Shown here one piece after another: positions 7,505-15,660 of a stretch of DNA of 64,000 nucleotides. The position numbers and the translations under genes are program-made. The notes under the pieces are model-generated. The model saw only the letters and a list, made by a program, of their open reading frames with translations. It searched no databases and had not been told where the DNA came from. The stretch lies in the NCBI RefSeq assembly GCF_015278255.1, contig NZ_JADIJC010000002.1, positions 539,099 to 603,098 of the forward strand, in the 5' to 3' direction. Every line of letters starts with the position of its first letter. The stretch's first letter is position 1. This DNA comes from Microbacterium hibisci (GTDB lineage: Bacteria > Actinomycetota > Actinomycetes > Actinomycetales > Microbacteriaceae).

Positions 7505-8488
7505 ATGCCTCGCCACATCAGCTTCGAGGACGCGCGTCGTGCCGTCCTTACCCGAGAGCGGCTGGAACGCAATCGGTGGAGCGACAGGGACATACGACGT
7601 GCGTTGGCGGGTGGCAGCCTTTTGCGACTCCAGCGGAACCGGTACGTTCTCGACGCGGACTGGACGGACCTGTGGCCAGAGTCCCGGCATCGCCTCGAGG
7701 TGGCAGCAGCTTTCGGCGAGATGCGTGGCGGCGGCGCGGTCGCTTGCCACGAGTCCGCCGCGGTGCTGTGGGATATCCCGCTGCTTCGTCACGTCCCCGG
7801 CGCCGTCCATATGACCATCCCCGGCGAGAAGCATGTGTCCAGCCGCAGGGGTCTTCGCCGCCACCTGGACGGACTGCCCGAGGATGACGTGACGACGCGC
7901 CACGGCATCCGCACGACGACGCTCGACAGGACCCTGTTCGATCTCGCACGCACGCTCAGCTTCGAAGCGGCGGTCGCCGCGGTGGACGCCGGTATACGGC
8001 AGGTGGCGTTTCATGGCCGTGACTACCGCGAGGGCGTCGCAGAGGATTGGCGCGAGCGCATGTTGGTCCGCGTAGCGCGACACAAGGGAGTACGCGGAAT
8101 CCGGCAGGCGCGGGCGGTGGTCGAGTTCGCCGATGGTCGCGCCCAGTCACCCGACGAGAGCCTCGCCCGAGTCCATCTGCGCACGCTCGGATTTCAGCGA
8201 CTGAGGCTCCAAGTGCCGGTTCGTGGTCCAGAAGGCCAGACTTTCCGCGTCGACATCGAGATCGAAGACGTGCGGAGCTTCCTCGAGGTCGACGGCCTGG
8301 GCAAGTACGAAGATGTGGCGCTGAGATCGGGTCGGACGCTCGAGCAGGTGCTCCTCGACGAGAAGCGCCGCGAGGACTGGATCCGCGGCCGCACACAGCA
8401 GAGGTTCGTCCGGGCTGAGCACAGTCATCTGCGTTCCGCCGCGTCACTCGCTGCACGCCTCAGCGCGTTCGGCATCCGCACCCCGTAG
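7505..8488 (+). CDS. AbiEi-antitoxin-like winged-helix protein with Vsr/DUF559-like C-terminal domain
   Basis: A 327-aa protein with an actinobacterial layout often annotated as type IV toxin-antitoxin AbiEi antitoxin. An N-terminal helical/winged-helix half (IRRALAGGSLLRLQRNRYVL; RHGIRTTTLDRTLFDLAR) precedes a C-terminal half resembling Vsr-type nucleases: SPDESLARVHLRTLGF at about 219, RVDIEIEDVRSFLEVDG at about 251-267, then KYED and EKRREDWIRG. The Asp/Glu pattern is compatible with a PD-(D/E)XK fold, though the final catalytic residue is uncertain. No AbiEii-type toxin partner is adjacent. Two copies of one palindrome flank the gene. The ATG at 7505 lies 6 nt after CATCGT; an upstream in-frame extension has no family similarity. 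Confidence 0.6.
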   Translation: MPRHISFEDARRAVLTRERLERNRWSDRDIRRALAGGSLLRLQRNRYVLDADWTDLWPESRHRLEVAAAFGEMRGGGAVACHESAAVLWDIPLLRHVPGAVHMTIPGEKHVSSRRGLRRHLDGLPEDDVTTRHGIRTTTLDRTLFDLARTLSFEAAVAAVDAGIRQVAFHGRDYREGVAEDWRERMLVRVARHKGVRGIRQARAVVEFADGRAQSPDESLARVHLRTLGFQRLRLQVPVRGPEGQTFRVDIEIEDVRSFLEVDGLGKYEDVALRSGRTLEQVLLDEKRREDWIRGRTQQRFVRAEHSHLRSAASLAARLSAFGIRTP

Positions 8489-8540
8489 CGGCCGCGTGTC
8501 CACGCGCCGCAGCGCCGCCGGCTCGTCGATTACGCGGTTC

Positions 8541-8590
8541 CTCGGCGAGCAACCACCCTCTGAGCGGCGATGACGTGGTTGCTCGCCGAG
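8541..8590. repeat. Palindromic element, copy B (downstream of the AbiEi/Vsr-like gene)
   Basis: Perfect 16-bp arms CTCGGCGAGCAACCAC (8541-8556) and GTGGTTGCTCGCCGAG (8575-8590) around an 18-nt loop, about 50 bp after the stop codon. The flanking GCGGTT on the left is shared with copy A. No T-tract follows, so it is not a classical terminator. Confidence 0.85.
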
Positions 8591-8654
8591 AGAGTGCGAT
8601 GTCGGCGGGCGTAGTGGCGCGACATCGGGCACGCAGCACCGGGGCGGAGGCGAT

Positions 8655-8683
8655 TTGGCGGAAGCGGGGGCTTCGCGTACCCT
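8655..8683 (+). promoter_or_regulatory. Probable rplJL promoter
   Basis: TTGGCG (8655-8660), a 17-bp spacer and TACCCT (8678-8683). It is placed about 230 bp before rplJ, leaving a long structured leader. Inferred from spacing and context only. Confidence 0.5.
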
Positions 8684-8689
8684 TGAGGG

Positions 8690-8829
8690 AGCCGAAGACC
8701 GCCGGTCATCGACGTGCGTGCGAACGCATGGAGATCGAAGCTCTGCAACGCAGGGGCCCGCGCAGGTGTCACGAACGATTCTCCTGGATTCAGGAATCCC
8801 GCTCCGTGCGCTTGCGCCGGAGCTTTTTT
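8690..8829 (+). promoter_or_regulatory. rplJL leader with attenuator-like hairpin
   Basis: The leader upstream of rplJ contains several pairing segments, including CCTG-GATT-CAGG, and ends in a hairpin GCTCCG (8801-8806) / CGGAGC (8818-8823) followed directly by six T residues (8824-8829). This is the geometry of an intrinsic terminator lying 84 bp before the rplJ start. L10 or the L10-(L12)4 complex represses its own mRNA leader in many bacteria, so this is probably the autoregulatory L10 leader working by attenuation. Confidence 0.65.
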
Positions 8830-8913
8830 GTTGCCGTGAAGAGATGAGATGACCGGATGCCTCCGGCCGGCGCCCCGCCACCGCGGAGCGTCTCATTCAC
8901 ACAAGGAGTGGCC

Positions 8914-9429
8914 ATGGCGCAGAAGGAAGCATCGGTCGCCGAGCTCACGAAGAACTTCGAGGACTCGACCGCCGTTCTGCTGACCGAGTACCGCGGTCTG
9001 ACGGTTGCCCAGCTCAAGGAGCTGCGCAACAGCATCCGTCAGGACGCGGAATACGCCGTGGTGAAGAACACGCTGACCAAGATCGCCGCGAACAACGCGG
9101 GGATCACGTCGCTGGACGACGACCTCAAGGGTCCGTCTGCCATCGCGTTCGTGCACGGTGACCCGGTCTCCGTCGCGAAGGGTCTCCGTGCCTTCGCCAA
9201 GGCACACCCTCTTCTCGTGATCAAGGGCGGTTTCTTCGACGGAAACCCCCTGAGCGCTGACGAGGTCAACAAGCTCGCCGACCTCGAGAGCCGTGAAGTC
9301 CTGCTGGCGAAGCTCGCCGGCGCGATGAAGGCCTCGATGACCAAGGCGGCATACGTCTTCAATGCGCTTCCGTCGAAGGCCGTCCGCACGGTCGACGCGC
9401 TGCGCGAGAAGCAGGAGTCCGCGGCCTGA
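8914..9429 (+). CDS. rplJ: 50S ribosomal protein L10
   Basis: A 171-aa protein with the L10 N-terminal RNA-binding region ([32 protein letters not shown]) and the [10 protein letters not shown] and [12 protein letters not shown] blocks. L10 anchors L7/L12 dimers to the ribosomal stalk that recruits translation GTPases. The start is set by AAGGAG 7 nt before the ATG. The C-terminal helix that binds L12 dimers is present ([17 protein letters not shown]). It is followed 42 bp later by rplL, the usual order, and preceded by a leader with an attenuator-like hairpin. Confidence 0.97.
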   Translation: MAQKEASVAELTKNFEDSTAVLLTEYRGLTVAQLKELRNSIRQDAEYAVVKNTLTKIAANNAGITSLDDDLKGPSAIAFVHGDPVSVAKGLRAFAKAHPLLVIKGGFFDGNPLSADEVNKLADLESREVLLAKLAGAMKASMTKAAYVFNALPSKAVRTVDALREKQESAA

Positions 9430-9471
9430 CAAGGGCCCGGCTAGGCAAAACCACAATCAAGGAGAAACATC

Positions 9472-9858
9472 ATGGCAAAGCTCAGCACTGAGGAGCTGCT
9501 CGACGCGTTCAAGGAGCTCACGCTCATCGAGCTCAGCGAGTTCGTCAAGGCGTTCGAGGAGACCTTCGACGTCACCGCCGCCGCCCCGGTCGCGGTTGCC
9601 GCTGCGGGTGCCCCCGCCGGTGCCGCTCCGGAAGAGGCCGAGGAGAAGGACTCGTTCGACGTCGTCCTCGAGGCCGCCGGCGACAAGAAGATCCAGGTCA
9701 TCAAGGTCGTGCGCGAGCTCACCTCGCTCGGCCTCGGTGAGGCGAAGGCCGTCGTCGACGGTGCTCCGAAGGCCGTCCTCGAGGGCGCCAACAAGGAGAC
9801 CGCCGACAAGGCGAAGGCCGCCCTCGAAGAGGCCGGCGCGACGGTTACCCTCAAGTAA
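9472..9858 (+). CDS. rplL: 50S ribosomal protein L7/L12
   Basis: A 128-aa acidic protein with the three L12 parts: an N-terminal dimerisation segment ([25 protein letters not shown]), an alanine-rich flexible hinge (about residues 38-58), and the C-terminal factor-binding domain ([22 protein letters not shown] ... GATVTLK). It forms the multicopy ribosomal stalk. AAGGAGAAA precedes the ATG. The operon ends at a strong terminator 13 bp after the stop codon. Confidence 0.98.
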   Translation: MAKLSTEELLDAFKELTLIELSEFVKAFEETFDVTAAAPVAVAAAGAPAGAAPEEAEEKDSFDVVLEAAGDKKIQVIKVVRELTSLGLGEAKAVVDGAPKAVLEGANKETADKAKAALEEAGATVTLK

Positions 9859-9870
9859 TCTCGTTCCTTC

Positions 9871-9907
9871 ACGAAGGCCCCGGGTGCTCCGCATCCGGGG
9901 CCTTCGT
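9871..9907 (+). terminator. Intrinsic terminator of rplJL
   Basis: A perfect 13-bp stem ACGAAGGCCCCGG (9871-9883) and CCGGGGCCTTCGT (9895-9907) with an 11-nt loop, directly after rplL. There is only a weak T-rich tail, as is common in high-GC actinobacteria. Confidence 0.85.
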
Positions 9908-9944
9908 CGTGCCCGGGGCCCGTTTCTCCGGGATTTCATCAGGT

Positions 9945-10076
9945 GAGACTGCGTATTCCGCGAAATCCCTTTCTCACGGTTTGATCTCGGTCGAGGCCTG
10001 ATTTCACTGGGGACTTGCGCTCCGGCATCCGTTCTGGCAACAATGAGAATGCGCATTCCAGAAAGCGCATTCTCAT
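9945..10076 (+). promoter_or_regulatory. Promoter and operator-like sites of the first sugar ABC importer
   Basis: Inverted repeat ATGAGAATGCGC (10043-10054) and GCGCATTCTCAT (10065-10076), with an internal perfect 12-bp palindrome GAATGCGCATTC at 10047-10058. A related half-conserved site, GAGACTGCGTATTCC, lies exactly 100 bp upstream (9945-9959). A possible promoter is TTGCGC (10015-10020), 18 bp, AACAAT (10039-10044), so the main site covers the -10 and start of transcription. The likely ligand-controlled repressor is the LacI-type protein encoded at 13804, at the end of the same gene set. Confidence 0.6.
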
Positions 10077-10162
10077 CACTCGAAGACGAGACCGGAGGAT
10101 ACGGTGACGACGACGCACCGCCCCAGGACACGGCCGGACGGCCGTGGCAGCGGAGCAGCCGC

Positions 10163-11089
10163 ATGAGCGCCATCAGCGAGCTCGGGAAGCTCAAGACCGC
10201 GAAGGCCGACGGCAAGAAGCAGAACAAGGCCGCCTACCTGTTCCTCGCGCCGTGGTTCGTCGGATTGGCGCTGATCACGATCGGCCCCATGGTCGCGTCG
10301 TTCGGTCTTTCGTTCACGCGCTACAACCTGCTGAGCCCGCCGAAGTGGATCGGCTTCCAGAACTACGTGCGGATGTGGGAGGACGAGCGGCTTCACACGG
10401 CACTGCAGGTCACCTTCACCTACGTCTTCGTCTCCCTGCCGCTGCAGCTGGCCGTGGCGCTGTTCCTCGCGATCGTGCTCGACCGCGGCATGCGTGGCCT
10501 CGCGTTCTACCGGTCGGCGTTCTACCTTCCGTCGCTGCTCGGTGCGAGCGTCGCCATCGCGATCCTGTGGCGCCAGATCTTCGGCATCGACGGCCTGGTC
10601 AACCAGGTGCTCGCCGTATTCGGCATCGAAGGCCAGGGCTGGATCTCGAACCCCGATACGGCGCTGGGCACGCTGATGATCCTCAACGTCTGGACGTTCG
10701 GTTCGCCGATGGTGATCTTCCTCGCGGGCCTGCGCCAGATCCCCTCCATGTACTACGAGGCGGCCGACGTCGACGGTGCCAGCAGGCGGCAGCAGCTGTT
10801 CCGGATCACGATCCCGCTGCTCACGCCGATCATCTTCTTCAATGCCGTGCTCCAGCTCATCGGCACGTTCCAGTCGTTCACCCAGGCGTACATCGTCTCG
10901 GGCGGCACGGGCGGTCCGGTCGACGCCACCCTCTTCTACACGCTGTACCTGTACCAGCAGGGCTTCACGAACTACAACATGGGCTACGCGTCGGCCATGG
11001 CGTGGCTGCTGCTGGTCATCATCGGCATTCTGACCGTCCTGATGTTCTGGACCTCGAGGTTTTGGGTTTTCTACGATGACCAAGATTGA
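10163..11089 (+). CDS. Carbohydrate ABC transporter permease (MalF type)
   Basis: A 308-aa permease with six hydrophobic segments and the EAA coupling loop (YYEAADVDGASRRQQLFRITIPLLTP) that contacts the ATPase. It forms one half of the membrane channel of a CUT1-type sugar importer. The frame is open further upstream, but the ATG at 10163 has GGAG 7 nt before it, and the upstream extension would cover the operator region. Its 3' end overlaps the second permease by 14 bp. No ATPase gene lies in the locus, which is normal for CUT1 systems that share an MsiK-type ATPase encoded elsewhere. Confidence 0.88.
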   Translation: MSAISELGKLKTAKADGKKQNKAAYLFLAPWFVGLALITIGPMVASFGLSFTRYNLLSPPKWIGFQNYVRMWEDERLHTALQVTFTYVFVSLPLQLAVALFLAIVLDRGMRGLAFYRSAFYLPSLLGASVAIAILWRQIFGIDGLVNQVLAVFGIEGQGWISNPDTALGTLMILNVWTFGSPMVIFLAGLRQIPSMYYEAADVDGASRRQQLFRITIPLLTPIIFFNAVLQLIGTFQSFTQAYIVSGGTGGPVDATLFYTLYLYQQGFTNYNMGYASAMAWLLLVIIGILTVLMFWTSRFWVFYDDQD

Positions 11090-11999
11090 CGACGCCGCCA
11101 TGACGGCCCCGCTCGCGACCGAGACCATCGTCACCGGTCACGCCCCGCGCACCCGCCGGCGCAGTCCGTTCCGCCGGCCGGTGACGAGCATCGTGCGCCA
11201 CGCGCTCCTCATCGCTCTGGCCCTCGGCATGCTCTATCCGGTGATCTGGATGGTCGTCAGTTCGCTGCGGCCCAACGACGAGATCTTCCGGGATCCGTCG
11301 ATCATCCCGGACAGCTTCGAGATCTCGAACTACACCGACGGATGGAACGCGCTGGCGTATCCCTTCAACGTCTACATGTGGAACTCGGCGCTGATCGTGC
11401 TGGGCTGCATCATCGGCAATCTGGTGTCGTGCTCGATGGCCGCGTACGCCTTCGCCCGCCTGCACTTCACGGCCAAGCGGTTCTGGTTTGCGGTGATGCT
11501 GCTGAGCATCATGCTCCCCATCCACGTGATCATCGTCCCGCAGTACGTGCTGTTCTCGCAGCTCGGCTGGGTGAACACGTTCCTGCCGCTGATCGTGCCG
11601 AGGCTGCTGGCCACCGACGCGTTCTTCATCTTCCTGATGGTGCAGTTCATCCGCGGCATCCCGAAGGAGCTCGATGAGGCGGCGCGCATCGACGGCGCCG
11701 GCCACCCGCGCATCTTCCTGCAGATCATCCTGCCGCTGATGGTGCCGGCTCTGGCGACCACCGCGATCTTCACCTTCATCTGGACGTGGAACGACTTCTT
11801 CTCCCAGCTCATCTTCCTCACCAAGCCCGAGCTGTACACGGTGCCCCTGGCGCTCCGTTCGTTCGAGGACGCGCAGAGCACGACCAACTACGCCCAGATG
11901 TTCGCGATGAGCGTCGTCTCGCTCATCCCGATCTTCCTGATCTTCCTGTTCGGCCAGAAGTTCCTCATCAAGGGGATCGCGACGACCGGGATCAAGTGA
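11076..11999 (+). CDS. Carbohydrate ABC transporter permease (MalG type)
   Basis: A 307-aa permease partnering the preceding gene. After a basic N-terminal tail of about 45 residues it has six membrane segments and the EAA loop ELDEAARIDGAGHPRIFLQ. It ends with the charged tail typical of MalG proteins (FLIKGIATTGIK). It overlaps the upstream permease by 14 bp, so translation is probably coupled. The binding-protein gene follows after 94 bp. Confidence 0.88.
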   Translation: MTKIDDAAMTAPLATETIVTGHAPRTRRRSPFRRPVTSIVRHALLIALALGMLYPVIWMVVSSLRPNDEIFRDPSIIPDSFEISNYTDGWNALAYPFNVYMWNSALIVLGCIIGNLVSCSMAAYAFARLHFTAKRFWFAVMLLSIMLPIHVIIVPQYVLFSQLGWVNTFLPLIVPRLLATDAFFIFLMVQFIRGIPKELDEAARIDGAGHPRIFLQIILPLMVPALATTAIFTFIWTWNDFFSQLIFLTKPELYTVPLALRSFEDAQSTTNYAQMFAMSVVSLIPIFLIFLFGQKFLIKGIATTGIK

Positions 12000-12093
12000 C
12001 GCACGCGTCACGCACTCCTTCGCGGGCCGCGAGGCCCACCCTCATCACACGCACCAACACCACTCACCGACTTCGGTCGAAAGGATGCAAGAC

Positions 12094-13434
12094 ATGCGAC
12101 GCACCACAACCGCATCGCGCTGGTTGCTGCTGACCTCCGTCGGCGCAGCGACGATGCTGACGCTGACGGCCTGCGGAGGCGCGGCGGAAGAGCCCGCCGC
12201 CACCGGCCCGACCCTGTCCGACGAGCCTGTGACGCTCAGCTTCACCTGGTGGGGCAACGACGTCCGCCACGGGATCACCGAGGAGCTCATCGCGGCCTTC
12301 GAGGCCGAGCACGAGAACATCACGATCGAGCCGCAGTACACCGACTGGGCGGGGTACTGGGACAAGCTCGCCACGACCGTCGCGGCCGGCGACGCGCCCG
12401 ACATCATCCAGATGGACGAGAAGCAGCTGTCGACGTACGCCGCCAACGGGGTGCTGCTCGACCTCGGGACCCTCGGCGACCAGCTGCCGACCGGCGACTT
12501 CCCCGAGGCGGTCCTGGGGACCGGCGCGCTCGACGGCACGCAGTACGGCATCCCGGTCGGCATCAACACCTACACCTACATGGCGAACGTCGACCTGCTC
12601 GACAGCCTGGGGATCGAGCTGCCGGACGAAGAGACCTGGTCGTGGGAGGACCTCAACGAGATCGCCGAGGAGGTCACGACCGCCAGCGGCGGCGCGGTCA
12701 TCGGCTCCCAGTCGTGGGGCTTCGAGGACGGCGGCCTCAACAACTGGCTGCGCCAGCACGGCGAGTCCCTCTACGCCGAGGACGGCTCACCCGAGGTGAC
12801 GGCCAGCGCTGACACGCTCGCGGCGTGGTGGCAGAACCTGCTCGACGTCACCGAGGCGGGCGGCACGCCCGACCCGTCGGCGACGATCGAGCGCGAGTCG
12901 GCCGGCCTCGCCGAGTCGTTCACCGCGACCAACCAGTCCGCGTTCGGTCCGTGGTGGTCGAACCAGGTCGCGGCGCTGCGCGACGCCAGCGGCCAGAACC
13001 TGGTGCCGCTGATGGTGCCGACGCCCGACGAAGGCGAGAGCAGCGCGGCGTACTACAAGCCGTCGATGTTCTGGTCGGCTTCGGCCAAGACCGAGCACCC
13101 GGCCGAGGTGGCGCTGTTCCTCGACTTCCTCGCCAACAGCGAGGAGGCGGCCGACCTGCTCCTCGCCGAGCGCGGTGTGCCGGCGAACGACAAGATCCGC
13201 GAGTACATCACCCCGAAGCTCGACGAGGTCAACCAGGAGGTCGTGGACTTCCTCGACAAGATCGCCCCGCGTGTGGGCGACGCTCCGCCGGCGACCCCTC
13301 CGGGCGGTGGCGCGATCGAGACCATCATCGACCAGCACACCCAGCGCGTGCTGTTCGGCGAGGTCACTCCCGAGGATGCCGCCGAGAGCTTCATCGCGGA
13401 GCTGCAGCAGGCGCTCGACGACGCCGCCATCTAG
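12094..13434 (+). CDS. Extracellular sugar-binding lipoprotein of ABC importer
   Basis: A 446-aa family 1 solute-binding protein. A basic N-terminus, hydrophobic stretch and lipobox LTLTAC (Cys at residue 28) mark it as a lipoprotein tethered outside the membrane. The mature part has the usual features (LSFTWWGNDVRHGITEELIAAFE; GDAPDIIQMDEKQL; YGIPVGINTYTYMAN). An ATG nine bases upstream is also in frame, but the AAAGGA site overlaps it; the ATG at 12094 has an 8-nt spacing and was chosen. It delivers sugar to the two upstream permeases. Sugar specificity is not readable. Confidence 0.88.
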   Translation: MRRTTTASRWLLLTSVGAATMLTLTACGGAAEEPAATGPTLSDEPVTLSFTWWGNDVRHGITEELIAAFEAEHENITIEPQYTDWAGYWDKLATTVAAGDAPDIIQMDEKQLSTYAANGVLLDLGTLGDQLPTGDFPEAVLGTGALDGTQYGIPVGINTYTYMANVDLLDSLGIELPDEETWSWEDLNEIAEEVTTASGGAVIGSQSWGFEDGGLNNWLRQHGESLYAEDGSPEVTASADTLAAWWQNLLDVTEAGGTPDPSATIERESAGLAESFTATNQSAFGPWWSNQVAALRDASGQNLVPLMVPTPDEGESSAAYYKPSMFWSASAKTEHPAEVALFLDFLANSEEAADLLLAERGVPANDKIREYITPKLDEVNQEVVDFLDKIAPRVGDAPPATPPGGGAIETIIDQHTQRVLFGEVTPEDAAESFIAELQQALDDAAI

Positions 13435-13443
13435 CCGACGATC

Positions 13444-13470
13444 GGGCCGCGCCCGCCCGAGGCGCGGCCC
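13444..13470 (+). terminator. Terminator after the first ABC importer
   Basis: GGGCCGCGCC (13444-13453) and GGCGCGGCCC (13461-13470) form a perfect 10-bp GC-rich stem 10 bp after the stop codon. Confidence 0.7.
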
Positions 13471-13803
13471 GTCGTCCCCAGACCGCACGGGGCCGGACCG
13501 AAGTGATGAGGGGTCCGGCCCCGGGCGGGCCAACCACCGCACCGCGGCGGAGCAGCCCGCCGACGAGACCAGAACCCCGCGGCGCACGCCCCGGGCGAAC
13601 CGCAGCTGGCCACCGCGGGCGAACCTGCGGCGGACTGCCGCGGGGGCGAACCCGGCGGACCCGCCGGGACCACCCCGGCGGATCGCACCGGGAACCGCAC
13701 CCCGGCGACCACCGCCGCGGGTCGGACCGTGGACATCAGACTCGCGCGAATGCGCCGCACCGGGCCCGTTCGCGCCCAAGATTGAGAGAGGAGGGGGATC
13801 GCA
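13471..13803. other. GC-rich intergenic stretch
   Basis: About 330 bp with no supportable gene. It is strongly GC-biased with short degenerate repeats around CGCGGGCGAACC (roughly 13600-13660) and CCCGGCGGA. It ends in a good ribosome-binding site (GAGAGGAGGGGG) for the LacI-type gene. The promoter of that gene presumably lies in the last 100 bp, but no clear -35/-10 pair is visible. Confidence 0.5.
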
Positions 13804-15660
13804 GTGAGCGAGGTCACGTCGCGCCCGATCACGATGGCGCAGGTCGCACAGCACGCCGGGGTTTCGCAGGCGTCGGTGTCGCGCGTCCTCAACGGGGTCG
13901 CCACCGTCGACCCGGCCATCGTCGCGAAGGTGAATCGCGCCGTCGCCGCGCTGAACTACTCGCCCAGCGAGGCGGCACGCAGCCTGGTCCGGGGGAGCAG
14001 CCACACGATCGCGCTCCTCGTTCCCGACCTCGAGAACCCGATGTTCCAGGGCGTGCTGAAGGGGCTCACCGTCGCCGCCGCGCGCGACGGCTACCGGGTG
14101 CTCGTCGCCGACAGCGCGGAAGCAGTCGGCGTGGAGGCCGACATCGCGAGCGAGGCCCGCAGCAAGTGCGACGCGCTCGTGCTGGTGTCGCCGCGCATGC
14201 CCGACGCCGAGCTGCGGGACCTGATCCAGCGCACCACGCCGGTCGTGGTGGTGAACCGCCGCGTCGACGACACCGCCGCGGCCCAGCTGTCGGTCGACTA
14301 CGCCACCGCGGTCAAGGAGCTGGGCGTGCACCTGCGCGGCTTCGGCCATCGCCGCATCGCGTACGTGGCCGGCCCGCCGCTCAGCTTCGCCAACGACCAG
14401 CGGGCACAAGGACTCGGCGAACTCGGCCGCGAGTACCCCGACCTCGAGTTCCTCACCATTCCGGCCGGATCGAGCATGGAGGCCGGCTACGACGCCGCAG
14501 ACGCCGTGCTCGAGACCGGGGCCACGGCCGCGATCGCCTTCAACGACCTCGTCGCCCTCGGCCTGATGTCGCGCCTGCGCGAAGTCGGCGTCGAGGTGCC
14601 CGAACAACTCTCCATCGTCGGGATCGACGACATCCCGCAGTCTCGTTTCGCCGCCCCTCCGCTGACGACCATGTCGGTCCCGCGGATCGAGATCGGGCGG
14701 CAGGCTTGGAATCGCATGCGTCAAGCGCTGGACGGCGAGAGCGCCGACCACCCCCTCTTCTATCGTCCCGTCCTCGTCCCGCGCCGCAGCTCGGGACCGG
14801 CCTCGCACGCGAGTGGCTGGGTGGGTCCGGCCCGTCCCGTGCTCCGGCTGGGCTCGACCGTGGTGGCCCAGTACGAGGAGGGTGCGAACGTCGACTCGGT
14901 GCTGTCGCCACGGCCGTACCTCGACGCCGTGATCTCGCGGACCGGCACGCCGCTCACCGTCACCGAGCCGACCGACCACCCCCACCACCTCGGCGTCAGC
15001 CTCGCCATCGCCGACGTCAACGGCACCTCGTACTGGGGTGGTCGCACGTACGTGCGCGGCGAGGGCTCGATCATGGTCCCCAATCACGGCCGGCAGCGGC
15101 GGGATCGCCTCCACATCGACGGCCACTCCCTCGACGAGCGGCTCAGCTGGGTCGACGAACGCGGCACGACGCAGCTGGTCGAGGTGCGCGAACTGCGCTC
15201 CGCGGAGCTCGCGAACGGGTGGGCGCTGCGGTGGCGCAGCCACCTCAAGGCCACGCTCGACGCCATCACCTTCGGCTCGCCCGCGACCAACGGTCGCGAG
15301 GGCGCCGGCTACGGCGGCATCTTCTGGCGGTTCGCGCCCGAGATCGCGCGGGTGTTCAGCCCGGCGGGCGACACCGAGCGCGAGGTGCACGGCGCGGTGA
15401 CGCCGTGGTTGGCGTTCACCTTCCCCGAGCGCGGCACGTCGGTCATCCTGACGCAGGGCGACGACGCGCTGCCGTGGTTCGTCCGCTTCGCGGAGTATCT
15501 CGGCGCGGGACCGTCGGTGGCGTGGGATGAACCGCGCACCATCCCGGAGGGCGGCGAGCTCGGTCTCGAGCTGACGGCCTTCGTCCTCGACGAAGAGCTT
15601 CCCGACGCCGCTGCCGTCGAAGCGGCGCTCCCGTCGCTGCGCGCCGAGGCGAGCCTGTGA
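13804..15660 (+). CDS. LacI-type regulator fused to a PmoA-like (DUF6807) domain
   Basis: A 618-aa fusion. Residues about 8-58 are a LacI helix-turn-helix (ITMAQVAQHAGVSQASVSRVLNG). Residues about 65-335 form the sugar-sensing periplasmic-binding-like domain (IALLVPDLENPMFQGVLKGL; LSIVGIDDIPQSRFAAPPLTTM). Residues about 350-610 match the PmoA/DUF6807 family (DHPHHLGVSLAIADVNG; RWRSHLKATLDAITFG; DTEREVHGAVTPWLAFTF). PmoA-like domains usually occur as separate proteins near sugar oxidoreductases, and their function is unclear. Start is GTG 13804 after a strong Shine-Dalgarno. It probably controls the preceding ABC importer, sensing either a sugar or the product handled by the C-terminal domain. 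Confidence 0.85.
   Translation: MSEVTSRPITMAQVAQHAGVSQASVSRVLNGVATVDPAIVAKVNRAVAALNYSPSEAARSLVRGSSHTIALLVPDLENPMFQGVLKGLTVAAARDGYRVLVADSAEAVGVEADIASEARSKCDALVLVSPRMPDAELRDLIQRTTPVVVVNRRVDDTAAAQLSVDYATAVKELGVHLRGFGHRRIAYVAGPPLSFANDQRAQGLGELGREYPDLEFLTIPAGSSMEAGYDAADAVLETGATAAIAFNDLVALGLMSRLREVGVEVPEQLSIVGIDDIPQSRFAAPPLTTMSVPRIEIGRQAWNRMRQALDGESADHPLFYRPVLVPRRSSGPASHASGWVGPARPVLRLGSTVVAQYEEGANVDSVLSPRPYLDAVISRTGTPLTVTEPTDHPHHLGVSLAIADVNGTSYWGGRTYVRGEGSIMVPNHGRQRRDRLHIDGHSLDERLSWVDERGTTQLVEVRELRSAELANGWALRWRSHLKATLDAITFGSPATNGREGAGYGGIFWRFAPEIARVFSPAGDTEREVHGAVTPWLAFTFPERGTSVILTQGDDALPWFVRFAEYLGAGPSVAWDEPRTIPEGGELGLELTAFVLDEELPDAAAVEAALPSLRAEASL

Noticed and set aside
7505..8488. A complete type IV toxin-antitoxin pair
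   Set aside because: Only the AbiEi-like protein is present; no AbiEii-type nucleotidyltransferase toxin lies on either side.
12825..15530. A very long alternative frame (901 codons) across the LacI-PmoA region, and a similarly long frame on the opposite strand
   Set aside because: The codon pattern and all recognisable domains belong to the frame at 13804-15660 and the binding-protein frame before it. Long empty frames are common in DNA this rich in GC.
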